Positions 1 through 14,224 of a DNA stretch of 64,000 bases are shown here, piece by piece. The number at the start of each line of letters is the position of its first letter. Position 1 is the stretch's first letter. The stretch spans positions 1 to 64,000 of the forward strand of contig CAUYLG010038419.1 of the NCBI GenBank assembly GCA_963573385.1, written 5' to 3'. The translations under genes were made by a program, and so were the position numbers. This stretch comes from Cacajao melanocephalus. Taxonomy: Eukaryota > Chordata > Mammalia > Primates > Pitheciidae. Under the pieces are notes generated by a model, which saw nothing but the letters and a program-made list of their open reading frames with translations, ran no database searches and was not told the DNA's origin.

Positions 1-664
1 ACACTGTTGGTGGGAGTGTAAGTTAGTTCAACCATTGTGGAAGACAGTGTGGCGATTCCTCAAGGACCTAGAAATAGAAATTCCATTTGACCCAGCAATC
101 CCATTACTGGGTATATACCCAAAGGATTATAAATCATTCTATTATAAAGACACATCCACACGTATATTCATTTCGGTGCTATTTATGATAGCAAAGACCT
201 GGAACCAACCCAAATGCCCAATGATGATAGACTGGACAAAAAAATGTGGCACATATACACCATGGAATACTATGCAGCCATAAAAAATGATGAGTTCATG
301 TCCTTTGTAGAGACATGGATGAATCTAGAAACCATCATTCTCAGCAAACTGACACAAGAACAGAAAACCAAACACCACGTTTTCACTCACAGGAGGGTGA
401 TAAACAATGAGAACACTTGGGTACAGGGAAAGGAAGGCTAGGTGGGGGGGGTGTGGAGGGGAGGGAAGGGGAGGGACAGCGAAGGGGGGGCGGGGAGGAT
501 GGGGAGGGATAACACTGGGAGAAATGCCTGATGTAGGCGATGGGGGGAGCGGGGGATGGAGACAGCAAACCACCATGGCATGTATGTACCTATGCAACAG
601 TCCTGCAGGATGCAGGATGTGCACATGTACCCCAGAGTCCAAATACAATTAAGAAAACAAAAAA
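1..664 (+). mobile_element. LINE-1 3' end (primate-type ORF2 C-terminus plus 3' UTR)
   Basis: The 3' part of an L1 retrotransposon, cut by the left window edge. Translation of 35-283 and then 214-441 gives the C-terminal end of ORF2 (the reverse transcriptase/endonuclease protein), including the typical IPFDPAIPLLGIYPKDYKSF and MWHIYTMEYYAAIKNDEF stretches. The frame switches in the A-run near 239-245, where one A appears to be missing, so the protein is broken. The 3' UTR follows with its G-rich tract and the usual CATGTACCCCAGAG-like ending, then a short A-rich tail near 650-664. It is a dead copy. Confidence 0.93.
441..514 (+). repeat. G-rich polypurine tract of the L1 3' UTR
   Basis: A run of many GGG to GGGGGGG blocks with short spacers. 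A guanine tract at this place is a known feature of L1 3' UTRs and could form a G-quadruplex. Here it is longer and more irregular than I expect for the consensus. Confidence 0.8.
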
Positions 665-3039
665 GGGAGAACGTCCAGTCCCCGCCACTCCTGGTGCCTG
701 TTAAGTGGGGTACATGCTCTTCTTGTAGAGGAGCGTCACAGTAGCGAAGGAAGTGTGGGGACAGAGAGAAAAAGAAAGGAAAGAATTGAAAGCTCTGTAT
801 GAGTTCTGAGAGTCAGAGATCCTGTGTGATATCACCCATCTAAGTCATGCTTTTAGGACTCCAGGCAGTCAAGGAAAGAAGCGACAAGCCCAGGCAGAAC
901 CAGGAGAGAGGAAGAGGAAATGAGGCAGGTGAGGGGATTTGCTCCACCCGGTCTGGCCTGGCTGGGAGGGACTGCCGACTGCGGGGCTTCCTCAGAGACG
1001 GTTCTGTCTTCCTTCGGCTCAACAGGCTTGCCAAGGAAGGAAGGAGCCACCACCCGCACCAGGAGATTCATCTGAGAGATGAAAGAAATGGAACGCCACA
1101 GGACAACCCTAGGGGAGAAGCGCAGGGCACAAGAGCTTCAGGGGCACGAGGATGTGACGTGAACAAGCCCGCTCGCTGTCAGAGCTCCCAGTGCCCTCTC
1201 TCCAGCGACCAGGCCTCCGTGGGGGGTCCAGTCCACACTCCAGCTTTCATAAACTTTGAAACAACACAATGTAAAGCAGTCCAAATTATGTCAGATGGTT
1301 CTAAGTGATTAAATGTGACAAAGAGGTATGTCACCAGGGTGGCTGCCTGATTCCCCAATTCTCTGTATCACTGAAATGAATCAACGGAGAGACTCTGAGT
1401 AATGCCGGGCATGGCCACCACACGCGGGCTGCTGTTTCCTACAGAGACCTGGGATCTTTCCCAAACGTCACTGGTTCAGCCAGGGATCCTGACACAGGTA
1501 AAGTGCCCTATCACGCCCAGCAACCACGAGATCGGCCTTGTGCTGCTTGGGAGGGATCTCCCTGTCAGAGGTGGTAAGTGTGGAAGGATGCTTTAGAACT
1601 ATGCCTTTTAAAATGAAAGTAGAGTTCCAGGGTCAGGAGGCGGGGACTGGGGGACAGAGACTGCGGGTCAAATGTCAGGCCATAAACTGTCAAGATGACA
1701 CACGGTGCGGGCCTGCAGGGCATGACTCATCAGCTTCTCCCATTGCCAATGGGACTATTAGCACGTTCGGACAGCTGGGACGTTTGGAGAGCGGTTTTCA
1801 GGCCAATTTCCCAAAGAAATACACGCTCCTAGGTTTTGGGGCTGGAAAGTGACCGCGTGCCTGACTTCTTCAGGACCCAGTGGAGTCTCTCGAGTCGTGC
1901 AGGGGCTCACCAGGGACATGCTAGTGACTTACCCTGCCCAGGCCAGATGGCTCGGAAGCCACACATATGGTAAACAAACAGGAGGGAAATGTGTTCCTCC
2001 TGGGTCTGCCCCACTCACTTCCCTCCCACAGAGGAAACAGCCCACTCCTGGAGTTCAAAGCGTCCCAAAGGCCCAGAAGCAGGGACAATATGGAGAGGCT
2101 TAGTGGGCTCACTCGCCTGTGATTCCAAAAGCCCCAACCCGGAAGACAGGTCGCCCCTTCCAGGGGGTGAAAAATGAAGTCTGAAGCTGGCAAGGAAGGA
2201 GCAGGGCTTGGGAAGCCTCGCTTTGGGGAGCCTGGCCGACCCAACAATTATTTTTTATGACTTGGCATGCGTTATGTTGATGGTTTCATTTCTGGTTATT
2301 ACCTTCTATTAAAAAGCATCTTGAGTAAGATGATTACGGGGGCATCTTATTCCTGCCTCAGGAATCTACTCTGAAATTTTCAGAGAACTGTTGTTTTTCC
2401 TGGACATATGATTACTATTGTTGTTTTTGCTATGGTTGTGATTATGTAAACTGCTAGTTGTCAAATAGCTCTTTTTATTAGCCATTGCTCACAATCCCAT
2501 TGCTTTGAGAGAAACAGAGATGAGGTAGATGCCCATATAGGGCACAGAGAGGTCAAGCACTCCCATAAGTTCCCTCCAAGGGCCAGGGTGCCAGAGGTCT
2601 GACTCTCCTCCCCCTCCTCCCCAGCCATCTTGCCAGGATCAGTCTGGGGCACAGTGAGTGAGCAAACACCCAGGTACGACATGCCCAGAGCGAGGCCAGC
2701 ACTGGTCCCATGTGCCAGTCTGAGCTGGTGCTGAAGTTCTGCCACGAGTCCCTGGTGCTCCTAACTTTAGGAGTCTGCCAAGTGGGGAGTCTAGTGACAG
2801 ACAGGATGGCTTGGGTTAGCTGCATCCTAAAATGAAGAGTCAGCACTTGGAACCACGAATCAGGTTAGGAACCTGAATCCTAACTTGGAATGAAAACCCT
2901 GTGGCCATGGCCTCACTGCTCTCCCACCATCACTCAACTGTGTCTGAAACCAAATGCACTGTCTCTACCCCCACACCAAAGCTTGGTATCTATTGAATCC
3001 CATCAGTGGCACCTCTCAGTCACTCAGCAGGAAAACATC
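665..3039. other. Single-copy intergenic DNA, no gene seen
   Basis: No repeat family is recognised. The open frames, the longest being 153 codons at 847-1308 on the plus strand, show no domain, no codon pattern and no splice context that would support coding. The far right end becomes AT-rich. Confidence 0.5.
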
Positions 3040-3905
<866 letters not shown>

Positions 3906-3949
3906 CTGCAATTAATATTTTCTTTTAAGTGGCCTCAGGAACACCCACT

Positions 3950-4090
3950 TCAGTTCCCTCTGAGTTATATTGCATACCATGGTCAGATTAATCTTTCTTA
4001 AAACACTGCTTTTATTGTAATAGTCTCTTGCTCAAAATCCTAAAAGGCTTCCTGATGTTTATAGTACAATGGGAAACAGTCTTTACCTCA
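3950..4090 (+). mobile_element. L2 LINE fragment
   Basis: Matches the L2 segment that reads CAGATTAATCTTTCTTAAAA, CTTGCTCAAAATCCT and then the AGGCTTCC block, in the same order as in L2 3' regions. Confidence 0.6.
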
Positions 4091-4379
4091 CTCATCAACT
4101 CCGGTTGATTGGTAGTGCCTGCCTGAGAGGTGCCACTGGGCCTGGTGGTAGAGAAGGCAAGGTTAGATTAGCAATGTCTGTTACAGGAGCACAGGTGAAG
4201 TAGCCAGCAACCGCAGCCGACAGCATGAAGTCCAGCATTACTTCACCTCTGCTACTTCCCTAGAGGATATCTTCCTTATAGGTGTCTTTCTCTCCCTGTG
4301 GACTGCTTTCCTCCTGATCTGCCACATACACCACAGATCCTCTGCTAGTGGAACTCTCCCTCCAGATATTGCCACAGCT

Positions 4380-4810
4380 GGCTCACTGTCCAGCAGCCTG
4401 CGCTCAAATGCTACCCACTTAGACGCCAAGCGCTCTCGAGCATGTTGCTGTTTCTTTCCTTCACAGCACTTCATCTCTGTCTGAAGTGATCCTGTGTATT
4501 TACTTGGTTTCATGTTCATCATCTGTCTCTGCCACCGACGACGTCTGCGCCCCTGAAGACAGGAACTTCCTCTTGTTCACCAGCCCGTCCCTAGAGCCTG
4601 GACCATGGGTTGGCACCAGCAGGAGCTCAGGGTCTTGCTCCTACAGTTCTCTTGCACAGTGGGTGTTTCTCTAATGACTGAATCCCATCTTCCCAAGCAG
4701 ACAGTGACTTGAAGCCAGGGATTGGGTTTGATTTTTCTTGGTATCGGCCACATGTAGTCCAGACTGACATATAGAATGTGCTCACTAAAACCTGGATTGG
4801 CTGACTGCCG
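4380..4810 (+). mobile_element. L2 LINE 3' fragments
   Basis: Two successive stretches follow the L2 3' UTR order: CACAGCACTTCATCTCTGTCTGAA, spread over 4462-4490, then a GGCAGGAAC-like block, and again AGACAGTGACTTGAAGCCAG with an ATAGAATGTGCTCACTAAAA ending near 4790. The copy is old and the join between the parts is uncertain. Confidence 0.55.
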
Positions 4811-5839
<1,029 letters not shown>

Positions 5840-6205
5840 TGTATCTGCATATTTTTCACATAGTAATAATCAGACTTGCTTGAGAAAAACATTTTTACTG
5901 CTAAGGCCAATAATAATAAATGTAAGAAAGCACCAAATAGTCTTAGTTTTTAATAATTATATGTTCATTTTTTTTTCAGATGCCTGATTTTAATTACCAG
6001 GTCTTGAGAAAAATTCAGAGGCATAAAATATCAAGAAAAAAAAAAGAATACAAATGCCTGGTAAAGGATACCTATACCTTTAGAGAAAGACATGTACTTG
6101 CTCCTACTTTAAGTACGTTCCCATGGGTTGCAAAAAATAAAACGCTTCTCTCTGTCCCAATTCCCATAGAATTGGCTTTCATGGGCTTTGAATGCCCAGA
6201 ATATA
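5840..6205. other. AT-rich single-copy DNA with a splice-acceptor-like site
   Basis: No repeat is recognised. A strong pyrimidine tract ending in CAG at 5979 precedes an open frame starting at 5980 that later runs into the Tigger element. There is no other support for an exon. Confidence 0.4.
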
Positions 6206-6207
6206 TA

Positions 6208-6847
6208 CAGCCAACCCTCATTATTTGCAGATTTTGTATTCGCAAATGTATCTACTCACTAAACTTTATTTATAACCCCCAAATCAACACTCATGGAGCG
6301 TTTGCAGTCATCTGCAGACATGCACATGCGCAGAGCCGCACATTCGAGTCACCTAATACGCATGCTCCCAGCTGAGGTTGAACAAGGTGACACTCTGCCT
6401 TCTTGTCGCAGCTCTCATGCCGTAAACAAGTGACTTTCCGCAGTCTATTCAATGTCATGTTTTTTGCCTCTTTATGTTTTTTGTTAGTGATTTCACTGTT
6501 TACAATGACTGCCGAGTGCAGTGCAGAGGTGCTGTCTAATGTTCTTAAGGGCAAGAAGGCTGTGATGTGCGTTGTGGAGAAAATCCATGGGCTAGACAAG
6601 CTTCCTTCAGCCATGAATGGGTGTTGTTGGCTGTGAGTCCTACGTTAGCAAATCAACAATATGTATAAAATTAGGGATCTTTAAACAGAAACACACAAGG
6701 CACAAGGTGACATACTGATCAGTTGATGAAAATGCTGTGACCGGGGGCTCTCAGGAACTTAACCCCATGTTCCCTCCGAGCTATGGTTCAGTATTTGCCA
6801 ATTCAGTGTTCCCAGTGAGTTTATAGAATAACCACTGCAAATAACTG
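6208..6847 (+). mobile_element. Tigger (pogo-type) DNA transposon, internally deleted
   Basis: Starts with the inverted-repeat end CAGCCAACCCTCATTATTTGC after a TA at 6206-6207. The frame at 6403-6636 holds a decayed N-terminal piece of Tigger transposase (about MTAECSAEVLSNVLKGKKAV to EKIHGLDKL), a helix-turn-helix DNA-binding region. The catalytic part is missing. The right end is GCAAATAACTG followed by TA at 6848-6849, shorter than the left repeat, so the right end is deleted or was disturbed by the adjacent LTR. Confidence 0.85.
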
Positions 6848-7323
6848 TAAGGCTTTTAGGCTAACGGGCTGCACCATAGGCCATACCCTAAGTGGAGCCA
6901 TGGCGACCCCCGAGACCTGTACACCTCTGAATTGCCTCCAGGGATTAGAAAACCTAAAGTAACTGGAAGACCATGAAAGGCAGAAGAACCATCAACCCCT
7001 GCGGCACCTAACTTGAGACATTCTTCTATTGTTTCTTATCTGACCTCAATTGATAAGGCAACTGGACTTTGTAACCGACCTTGGTCAACCCCGTGACTCC
7101 AGACCCTACAAATCCCTCTCAGTTTGCAAAAACGGCCCTAAACTGTAACTCCTCTAACTTTCCACTGCCTACCCCAAAGCTATAAAACCAACTCCTATCC
7201 CACAGCCCTCCGCCGACTCTCTTTTCGGACTCAGCCCGCCCGCACCCGGGTGAATAAACAGACATGTTGCTTACACAAAGCCTGTTTGGAGGGGTCTCTT
7301 CATTCAGAGCACATGTTTTAACA
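6846..7323 (+). mobile_element. Solo LTR of an endogenous retrovirus (class I-like)
   Basis: About 478 bp from TG at 6846 to CA at 7322-7323. Promoter-like and processing signals are in LTR order: TATAAAA at 7191-7197, AATAAA at 7253-7258, then a GT-rich end with CCTGTTTGGAGGGGTCTCTT. Flanks ATAAC (6841-6845) and ATAAG (7324-7328) agree in 4 of 5 bases, as a decayed target duplication would. No primer-binding site or internal genes follow, so it is a solo LTR. The exact family name is not recalled. Confidence 0.7.
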
Positions 7324-7728
7324 ATAAGAAGCAACAGCATTAATTTTGTGTACATGTGCATTTTTTGAGAGGAAGAGTGCTCTAATATTTATCGAATTCT
7401 CAAGGGGATACTGAAAAAGGTTCAATCATTACTTCAGAACTTCTATTATGAGAAAAATAGTGCTGGTCCTCTTGAAAAACCATGGGAGTAGGCTCAGCTT
7501 AGTGACTGTGCGGATTGGCCCAGAGACAATGTGGGCTGCCATCCTGTTCTGTGCTTTTCCCCAGGGACATGAGCAAGGGCGCTTCCAGGCCAAGCAAAAT
7601 CAATCCTGTTTCACAGACTTGGATTTAGAGGGCGCTCTAAACCAGCTCAGAGAATGGTATGTTTTAGAATCCTAGGGAAACTGAGTTCTCTAATCACCAC
7701 TTCAGTCAGCTAGAAAAGATACCCTTTT
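7324..7728. other. Single-copy DNA, no gene seen
   Basis: The part near 7365-7435 weakly resembles the ending of an old DNA transposon, but I cannot assign it. The rest is unrecognised. Confidence 0.4.
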
Positions 7729-8455
<727 letters not shown>

Positions 8456-9094
8456 AGCTGCATAGGCAGGCTCTCCACCCAAGTCCTTTAACCATTGGGA
8501 GTGTGTTCAAGGTATGATTCACTTTACTAACATCTGTTCTATGTACCCTTCTCAGAAGCCCATCGGCTAAGGTGGAGAGAGCTGACTGTATACTCCAGGG
8601 TGATGAACTCTAATTCTTTGGCTCTTCTATCTTAGCAGGTGGCAAATTCTAGGAGTTTCTAAAAATAGGTGGCAAATTCTAGGAGCTTCTAAAAATAGTG
8701 CTGGGATTTCAGCTTTACTAGAGAAGGGATTATTCTGACCTTTCGTCTCAGGGCCCCCCTGCCCCGCATCCTGAGGGTGACAATTTCACTGCTTTGCATG
8801 ACATTTGGTTTCTCTCACATGTGGCTGGCCGGATTATACTTTACAGGAAGTCAGAGAGAACCTCTAACCTCTGCCTGGGCTATTTATTGCTTTTCATTCT
8901 CTTTCTCTTCTACTCCTCACCCTCCCTTTGACTTCTTGAGTCTTTGAGACGCTTCTTGAAACCCCCTGCTCGTAGCCACATTGAGGGTGTGCTGGTGTAC
9001 TGAGGAGGAAAGGGTGGTCAGGTGACGAGGGCCTGACCTGCTCACTCAGCCTGCTGTCACTCTCTGCTCTTCCCCCTACTTTAGAAGTAGAATC
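8456..9094. other. Single-copy DNA with a short tandem duplication
   Basis: No gene or old repeat recognised apart from the 30-bp duplication at 8637-8696. Confidence 0.5.
8637..8696 (+). repeat. 30-bp tandem duplication
   Basis: Two 30-bp units beginning AGGTGGCAAATTCTAGGAG, differing at a single T/C position, directly head to tail. The near identity suggests a recent event. Confidence 0.95.
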
Positions 9095-9290
9095 ACCCCA
9101 TGATCAAGTTCCAGCTCTTTGAGGGAGGTGCTGCCTGGAAGAAAGTCACTTAATAGCACCATGCCTCCACGTCCAATCTATAAAAATGAGGCGATCACAC
9201 TTACCTACCAGGCAGAGGTGTTGTGAGGATTAATTATAGCCCTCAGGGCTTGGAGACAGCCAGATGAAAGGCTTTCTATAGCTAAGTTCC
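9095..9290 (+). mobile_element. MIR SINE
   Basis: AAGTCACTTAATAG, then ATCTATAAAAATGAGGCGAT and GTTGTGAGGATTAATTATAG follow the MIR order. It is well diverged. Confidence 0.7.
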
Positions 9291-10049
9291 ATCCTGGGCA
9301 TGACTCTTCAGCTCTCAGCTTCTCTGCCAGTCACACTCTTCCAAAGTCACTCCTCAGGGGAGAGGAATGGCCTCGCGTTAATGAGGTAGGATGTGCAATA
9401 GGACCAATATCCAGAACTGAGTCCAAAAGCCTTAATGTGGATGATTTAGAGCTGCACCGTCTGCGAATGGGAAGTGCAAGTTCAATGCATAGTTGGTGGG
9501 GTCCTTGGAGGCACAGGCAGGTAAAGCTGAACAAAGGCACAACTGCCTACACCAAACCTTTCCTGTGGTAGGAGGGGTTGCAGAAAGCCTTTTGTTCCAG
9601 CATCTATGCCTTTATGCCTATAAAGTTAGAAGGACTCATGTGTAAGTAGATTTGGATGGAAGTGGACATGATATTGAGGGGTTCAAGTTACAGGCAGCTA
9701 AAGCAACGAAACCAATCTCTCTGCCTACTGAGAATGCCTGGTTTTCTCCACCCTGAGCTGGGGTTCACAAGGTCGCACACAGACATGCACCTACATCCTG
9801 CCCTTCCAGCAGCAAAGCTCCTCAGGGCGCTTCCTTCCTTTCACCGAGAGGACTGTCCCTGGCAAGAAATGTCCAACCGGAACTCAAAACGCAAAACAGA
9901 AGCACCAGCACTGCTGCCTTCCTAACATCTCTTAAGCAATTCCTTCCGTTATAAGAGATCCTCAAATATTTTCTGCTTCCATTCGGCCCTCTGACTGACT
10001 GACAGGCTGATGCCATCAGAGAGATTCCAATGGGATTATGGTCCCTAAA
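9291..10049. other. Single-copy DNA, no gene seen
   Basis: Nothing recognised. The frames of 69 to 89 codons on both strands lack support. Confidence 0.5.
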
Positions 10050-10268
10050 TACCAGAGGTGAGGAGCATGAGCTTTGGAGCTAGAAAGACACAGTCCAAAT
10101 TCCAGGCCTATCATGCTCCAGCTGTATGTCCTCGGACAAGCCACTTAACCTCTCTTTGCCTTAGTCTCCTCTTCTGTAAAATTGAGCTCCTATGTGGATA
10201 TAAGGGTGAAATGAGAGTCTGTTTGCAATTGGGCCTGGCACATGAAGTACTCAATTCACATTAGCTAT
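10050..10268 (+). mobile_element. MIR SINE
   Basis: Almost full length: GAGCATGAGCTTTGGAGCTA head, CACTTAACCTCTCTTTGCCT core, and GGCCTGGCACATGAAGTACT tail. Confidence 0.88.
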
Positions 10269-11336
10269 GCTGAGAAAGGCGGAGAGGGATGTAGGTGACA
10301 GGTGAGGATTCTAGTTTGGGGAAGCTAATTTTCTTTTCTTCTTTAAATCACCGGGCCATGTGAATTGTGCTATCCCCATGCCAGAACACCCTAAAGAGGG
10401 TTTTGACTGTGCTGGAGCATGCCTGGCTCACTTTCCACTCGACCAGTGGGTCTGGTGCCTCTGGCTGGGTCAGCCTGGCCAGTGGTATTTCACCCGTGGA
10501 TGCCGCCTTTCCTCTGCTTTCCCCACACCCTAGAATTCTTCAGGAATAAAGCATCTCCTCATAACGAAGTGAAAAGAATCCAGTTTCCTGGCTCTGCCAC
10601 CTCACCTTGCCCCGTGAGCCGGGCAGTGGCCCCACTGTGCCAGTGCAGCAGTGGCAGCCCAAGCGGCTGCTCTGAACTGCCTGGGAGGGTGAGAGAGGGT
10701 GGAATGCATGGCTATGCTGCAGGGTTCCACTCCAGGCCACGCTAGCATTGTGGATGTGCGTTTGAACTTTGATGTATTTTGAAGCTGCCATTTTAAAATG
10801 TAGCCACATCATAAACTTACTACTTAAAAAAAGAAATCTCACAGCACCTAGGCCACAGCACTAGGCCACAGATCTTAGTCAAAAAAATGCACAGTGTGTG
10901 GTGTTAGAAAGAACATGGCAGGATCTCATGATCACTGAGGGGCCTTGGAAATGGGTTCTGAGGTGGTGGAGGTTGTCCTCACAGCAGCAGGGGTCCCCCA
11001 CCAAGAGAGGCTGTTTCTCACCCTCCTGGCTGTAGGCTCAGGCCAACCATCCCTCCCACCCGCAGGCTGACAGCTTCACTCTTAGGGGCTTAGACCTAGA
11101 ACGAAATTGTAGATCTGCTGAAATATTCCTTTTGGGGGACAAAAGTGGGAGAAAGCAACCAGCAATATCTGAACCCTCAAGTGAGTCCCCATTGAAAGAC
11201 TATCAATTCAAGAGGGAGTTCTGGGAAGAGAAACGCAGTACCCCACACTTACATAGATGCTCACATGTTATACGTACATGTGAGATATGGATAGGCAGAC
11301 AGATAGCTCTGTGTGTGTATACACAAAACAATGATT
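10269..11336. other. Single-copy DNA, no gene seen
   Basis: No repeat or gene recognised. Frames up to 108 codons on the plus strand have no supporting motif. Confidence 0.5.
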
Positions 11337-11354
11337 TGTTTCCTGATTACTTCT

Positions 11355-11703
11355 TTTTTGTTTTGTGTGGTTTTTGAAACAGGGTCTGGCTCTGTTGCCC
11401 AGGCTGGAGTGCAGTGGCATGATCTCAGCTCACTGTAAACTCCACCTCCCAAATTCAAGCTATTCTCTTGTCTCAGCCTCCTGAGTAGCTGGAATTACAG
11501 GTACTTGGGATTACCTGTACAGTTTACAGGTAGCTGGAATTACAGGTGATCGCCACCACGCCCAGCTAATTTTTGTATTTTTTGTAGAGATGAGATTTTG
11601 CCATGTTGGCCAGGCTGGTCTCAAACTCTTGACCTCAGGTGATCCGCCTGCCTCGGCCTCCCAGAGAGTTAGGATTACAGGCATGAACCACCAGGCCTGG
11701 CCA
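11355..11703 (-). mobile_element. Alu (AluS-like) with a 45-bp internal duplication
   Basis: Reverse-oriented. An 18-base target duplication (TGTTTCCTGATTACTTCT at 11337-11354, one near-identical copy at 11704-11721 with two differences) frames it. In the middle, TAGCTGGAATTACAGG occurs at 11486 and again at 11531. The added piece contains ACAGGTA and TACCTGT as inverted arms, so the extra sequence folds back on itself. Confidence 0.93.
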
Positions 11704-11721
11704 TGTTTTCTGATTCCTTCT

Positions 11722-12259
11722 ATAATTTATTTTAGAAGAAAATTTGGAAAACAGTCAATGAAGAAAAATTGAAAAATATAGAAAATACAGAAAAAGACAA
11801 AAGGCATGAAACCCCCTGGAACTTTCCTATCTAGCAGTAGAGAACTGGATGCTGAATGGTGGGTGGCTGTTGAGCCGGAAGCCGGGCGGGAGGGCAGGAG
11901 AGGCATGCAGCAAGCCTCACCCCTTCCCCAGCTCTGGCATCACTGACCAGTCATTGGACTTCTCTGTGGAGGGGGGATGTTGCACAGATGGATTCTAGGG
12001 TCCTCCTGGCCCAAGCATTTGATAGAGTGTTAGATAGAGTGTCAGGATCACGAGCCTGAAACAGGGCAAGGAGAACTCAATGCTAGCCTGGCTGGAGAAG
12101 CTTCAGGTCAGATGTCCACGCAGAGACCATGGGGTTTCTGAAAGTGCTTTGCTGGAACATATTGAGAAGCTGTTTAACGGATCTTAGCACATCCTGCCAG
12201 GTGTCTGGAGTCTGTTGCAGTCACCTCATGTGTCTGAGGGCACTGTTCAGCCTGGGGCT
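11722..12259. other. Single-copy DNA, no gene seen
   Basis: A-rich at the left edge, otherwise unrecognised. Confidence 0.45.
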
Positions 12260-12440
12260 TGGGAGAGCTGGAGTGAACTCTGGCCCTGACACTAGATTCT
12301 AGAGGCCCTGGGGCCTTATACAAGGCTCATCATGACACTGACCCTCAGGTTTCCCATCTGCAAAATGGGGAAAATAACATCTGCCTTTCCCAGCTGGCAG
12401 AGTTGCTATATCAAAGGAACAGACATACATAGAGGCAGCT
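12260..12440 (+). mobile_element. MIR SINE
   Basis: CCCATCTGCAAAATGGGGAA preceded by CCTCAGGTTT matches the MIR core. The head is weak. Confidence 0.7.
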
Positions 12441-12884
12441 AGAAGAAAATATCAAACCCCTGAAACATGTAAAAGAGATCCTTGTATAAGGGAATCCATC
12501 CTTATGGAATTTTACTAAATGGAAAGTGGGGCTTCATTTCAGGCCCCATCCTGTCCTCAGATAGTGGTGGCAGTCTAATCACCATCATCAAGCATGCAAG
12601 TCAACATCAGTGAACTTACTAAACAGGTGAATGGGAAATAGAGAGGCAGTTTCAAACCCTGGCTTTCGGTAAATGTTAGCCTTCCAGCCACAAAGTAGGC
12701 AGTGCTTTGACAGCAGGTGGGAGAAGAGGAGAGAAGGTTTCCTGGCCCTTCACCTTGGTCACTGACTCAGTGTGAAACAGCGCATGCAGGGAGGAGGGGA
12801 GTTCTCATCCTGATTCTCAAATCAGCTTGCAGCCACAGTGGGAGCAGTGACCGAGTTCAGGGCTGAGGATGACTAAACAGCCTC
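12441..12884. other. Single-copy DNA, no gene seen
   Basis: Nothing recognised on either strand. Confidence 0.45.
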
Positions 12885-12965
12885 CTCATCATTAATAACA
12901 ATAATACTTGGCATTTATCTGGTTCTTTATGTTTTCAAAGTGCTTTACAATCATTAATTAGTTAA
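12885..12965 (-). mobile_element. MIR SINE fragment
   Basis: TTGGCATTTATCTGGTTCTT followed by AAAGTGCTTTACAATCATTA is the complement of the MIR tail region. Confidence 0.65.
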
Positions 12966-14224
12966 CCAGCACGCACCACCACCCCGACGTCTGCCTCCTG
13001 TGCTGAGCAGACAAAAGAGCCAGGCGGGACCTGTCTGTCTGCCAGGGGATTGCAGAGCTAGGGGAAAGTGAGGGCTGGGGTGTGTGGGGAGGGGAGTCAG
13101 TATTAACATCAAGGACCAAATTCAGAAGGAGACAGTTACAGGCCTGTGCCAATAGAGGTGGGTGTGCATGTTCCTTGAGAAAGGATGTCAGGCACACAGG
13201 TGGGGATCTGGTCGACCCTTGGACAGCTGGTTTCCATCCTGAGTGGGTAAGGATGTTGTCTCACAGGGAGCTTAGAATTTCCCTAAAAACTGACTGCTCT
13301 GGTCCCTGCCTAGAAAGGTAATATAGGAAATTGATTGTACCTGTGCCCTGGACAGCTGGCTTCAAACCATAGTAGATGATGAATTCCCCTGCTCTTTGGA
13401 ATGCTGGTGTATTTTTGGTGCTGTTTTTCTAAACTATAGGGTTCTGTACACGGCTGAGATCCAAACCTGTTGGAACTGTTTGTCTAACTTGCACTGGATA
13501 CGTAGAGATTAACTTTACTGCAAAGGGTTAAACACACGGTGTCTCCTGAACACTCACTAGTGATGCTGATGCTGATGCTGATGCTGATGGAGATGGCGAT
13601 TAGTGAGCTGAGGTGAGCTTTCCCTCCTTCGCCTGTCTCCCGAACTTTAAAACGGCGGGATAAAACACAACTAAGCAACTTGGCCTAGGTGAGGTAGCAG
13701 AACCCACAAACGAGTGTATAAATGAAACTGGAAATACCAATTGTCACTACCTAGTTACATGGAAATCTGATAACTATTGTACTTAGAGAGTAGAAACCAA
13801 AGTCATAAGCCAAGTAAGTGACCAGAAGAAAGCGATTAGTCATCTTTCTTCACAAGTGATCACAATGCTTCTGAAGCTCCTCCAACTGCAACTTGCAATT
13901 TAGGGACCTAATGACAGGGTGAGCTCCTCTTATTGATCTCCAGGCTTCTTAGTAAATTAAATGGCAGGTACACAAAGAGGCAAGGGACAGGAGTGTGGCA
14001 GCAGCTTCAGAACTCTTGTTCTGTTAGCATGAGGTTCTACTAAAACCATAGATATCTGGGCTGCCCCACATCCCCAGGGTCAAGGCTCTGGGGCCAGATA
14101 CTTTCTCCAGGTGAGGCATGCACCCTCTGCTGATTAGCCGTGACCTACAGCCCTCCTCATGGCTGTATCTGTCAGATCTCAGGAACTAAAAGCAAGAGGA
14201 GGGCTTGGCTTAAACTTGGCTGGA
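12966..14224. other. Single-copy DNA with a short hexamer repeat
   Basis: No gene or interspersed repeat recognised. The only structured element is the TGATGC run at 13561-13590. Confidence 0.5.
13561..13590 (+). repeat. (TGATGC)n minisatellite-like repeat
   Basis: Four exact TGATGC units and a fifth ending in G. The minus-strand frame through it reads an alternating Ile-Ser run, which is only a by-product of the repeat. Confidence 0.9.

Noticed and set aside
35..441. L1 ORF2 coding remnant as an active gene
   Set aside because: It is only the C-terminal end, frameshifted in an A-run, with no upstream L1 in the window.
847..1308. 153-codon plus-strand frame
   Set aside because: No domain, no splice or promoter context, and overlapping frames on the other strand are almost as open.
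6403..6636. Tigger transposase as a functional or domesticated gene
   Set aside because: Only a decayed N-terminal part is present; the catalytic region is absent.
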